A stretch of 64,000 nt of DNA from Solibacillus palustris (lineage in GTDB: Bacteria > Bacillota > Bacilli > Bacillales_A > Planococcaceae), in NCBI RefSeq assembly GCF_022549215.1, contig NZ_JAKZFC010000003.1, forward strand, positions 344,627-408,626. The letters are read 5' to 3'. The notes under the pieces were generated by a model, which ran no database searches, was not told where the DNA came from, and was given only the letters and a program-made list of their open reading frames with translations. Both the position numbers and the translations under genes were made by a program. Below are positions 63,961 to 64,000 of the stretch, piece after piece (positions within the stretch are counted from its first letter, which is position 1; the number at the start of each line of letters is the position of its first letter).

Positions 63961-63994
63961 AAACACTAAGTACTTTTGAATGTACTTAGTGTTT
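63961..63994. terminator. Hairpin at the right edge
   Basis: AAACACTAAGTAC/GTACTTAGTGTTT, perfect 13-bp stem. It belongs to a gene beyond the window end, direction not decidable. Confidence 0.7.
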
Positions 63995-64000
63995 TCTTGT

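Overview
The window is a chromosomal segment of a low-GC Gram-positive bacterium of the Bacillales, most likely a Planococcaceae member (Lysinibacillus/Solibacillus-like). The evidence is AT-rich DNA, strong GGAGG-type ribosome binding sites, a leucine T-box, a SAM-I riboswitch, and a gene set and order that (from memory of the family) follow the Bacillus subtilis 'yt' region: ytxH-ytxG-murC-sftA-ytpR-ytpQ, ytoP-ytzB-ytnP-trmB-ytlR, rsuA-ytgP-ytfP, leuS, ytqA-ytqB, ytpA-ytoA-metK-pckA-ytmA-ytkD-dps-yidD and menE-B-H-D-F/menA. No rRNA, tRNA, CRISPR array, phage or complete insertion sequence was seen.

Layout. 1-17.6 kb: cell-wall and division genes (murC, soluble translocase sftA), housekeeping enzymes, the D-amino-acid transaminase/dipeptidase pair dat-pepV, and a lipid-kinase gene. 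17.8-26.6 kb: an accessory amino-sugar island, all on the minus strand: nagA-nagR-(SIS-domain remnant)-ptsH-ptsI-GNAT, then a separate operon of a lactose/chitobiose-type PTS (EIIB-EIIA-EIIC) ending in a DUF871/MupG-like phospho-glycosidase. Both operons carry NagR-type (dre) operator sequences, and the PTS operon also has a near-perfect cre site. 27-36 kb: a small DeoR-like regulator with a structured leader, rRNA pseudouridine synthase, MurJ-type flippase, flavoprotein, hemolysin III, an HD-GYP protein and a decayed response-regulator gene. 36-50 kb: leuS with T-box, MFS, radical-SAM/methyltransferase pair, AgcS symporter, a YtpA-like hydrolase that lacks the nucleophile serine, metK with SAM riboswitch, pckA. 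50-64 kb: ytkD, dps, yidD with two small membrane proteins, an orphan Zur-controlled ZnuA, a secreted transglutaminase-like protein, the menaquinone cluster, a MerR regulator with a 19-bp-spacer promoter, a sigma/anti-sigma fusion remnant and a Nudix gene.

Most of the window is ordinary core genome. The parts worth attention are the NagR-linked PTS/DUF871 operon (substrate unknown), four decayed genes that record deletions (SIS, response regulator, ECF sigma/anti-sigma fusion, possible SGNH hydrolase), the YtpA homologue with a Ser-to-Gly change, an intergenic repeat family around 6.8-9.8 kb, and several hairpin-rich non-coding stretches.
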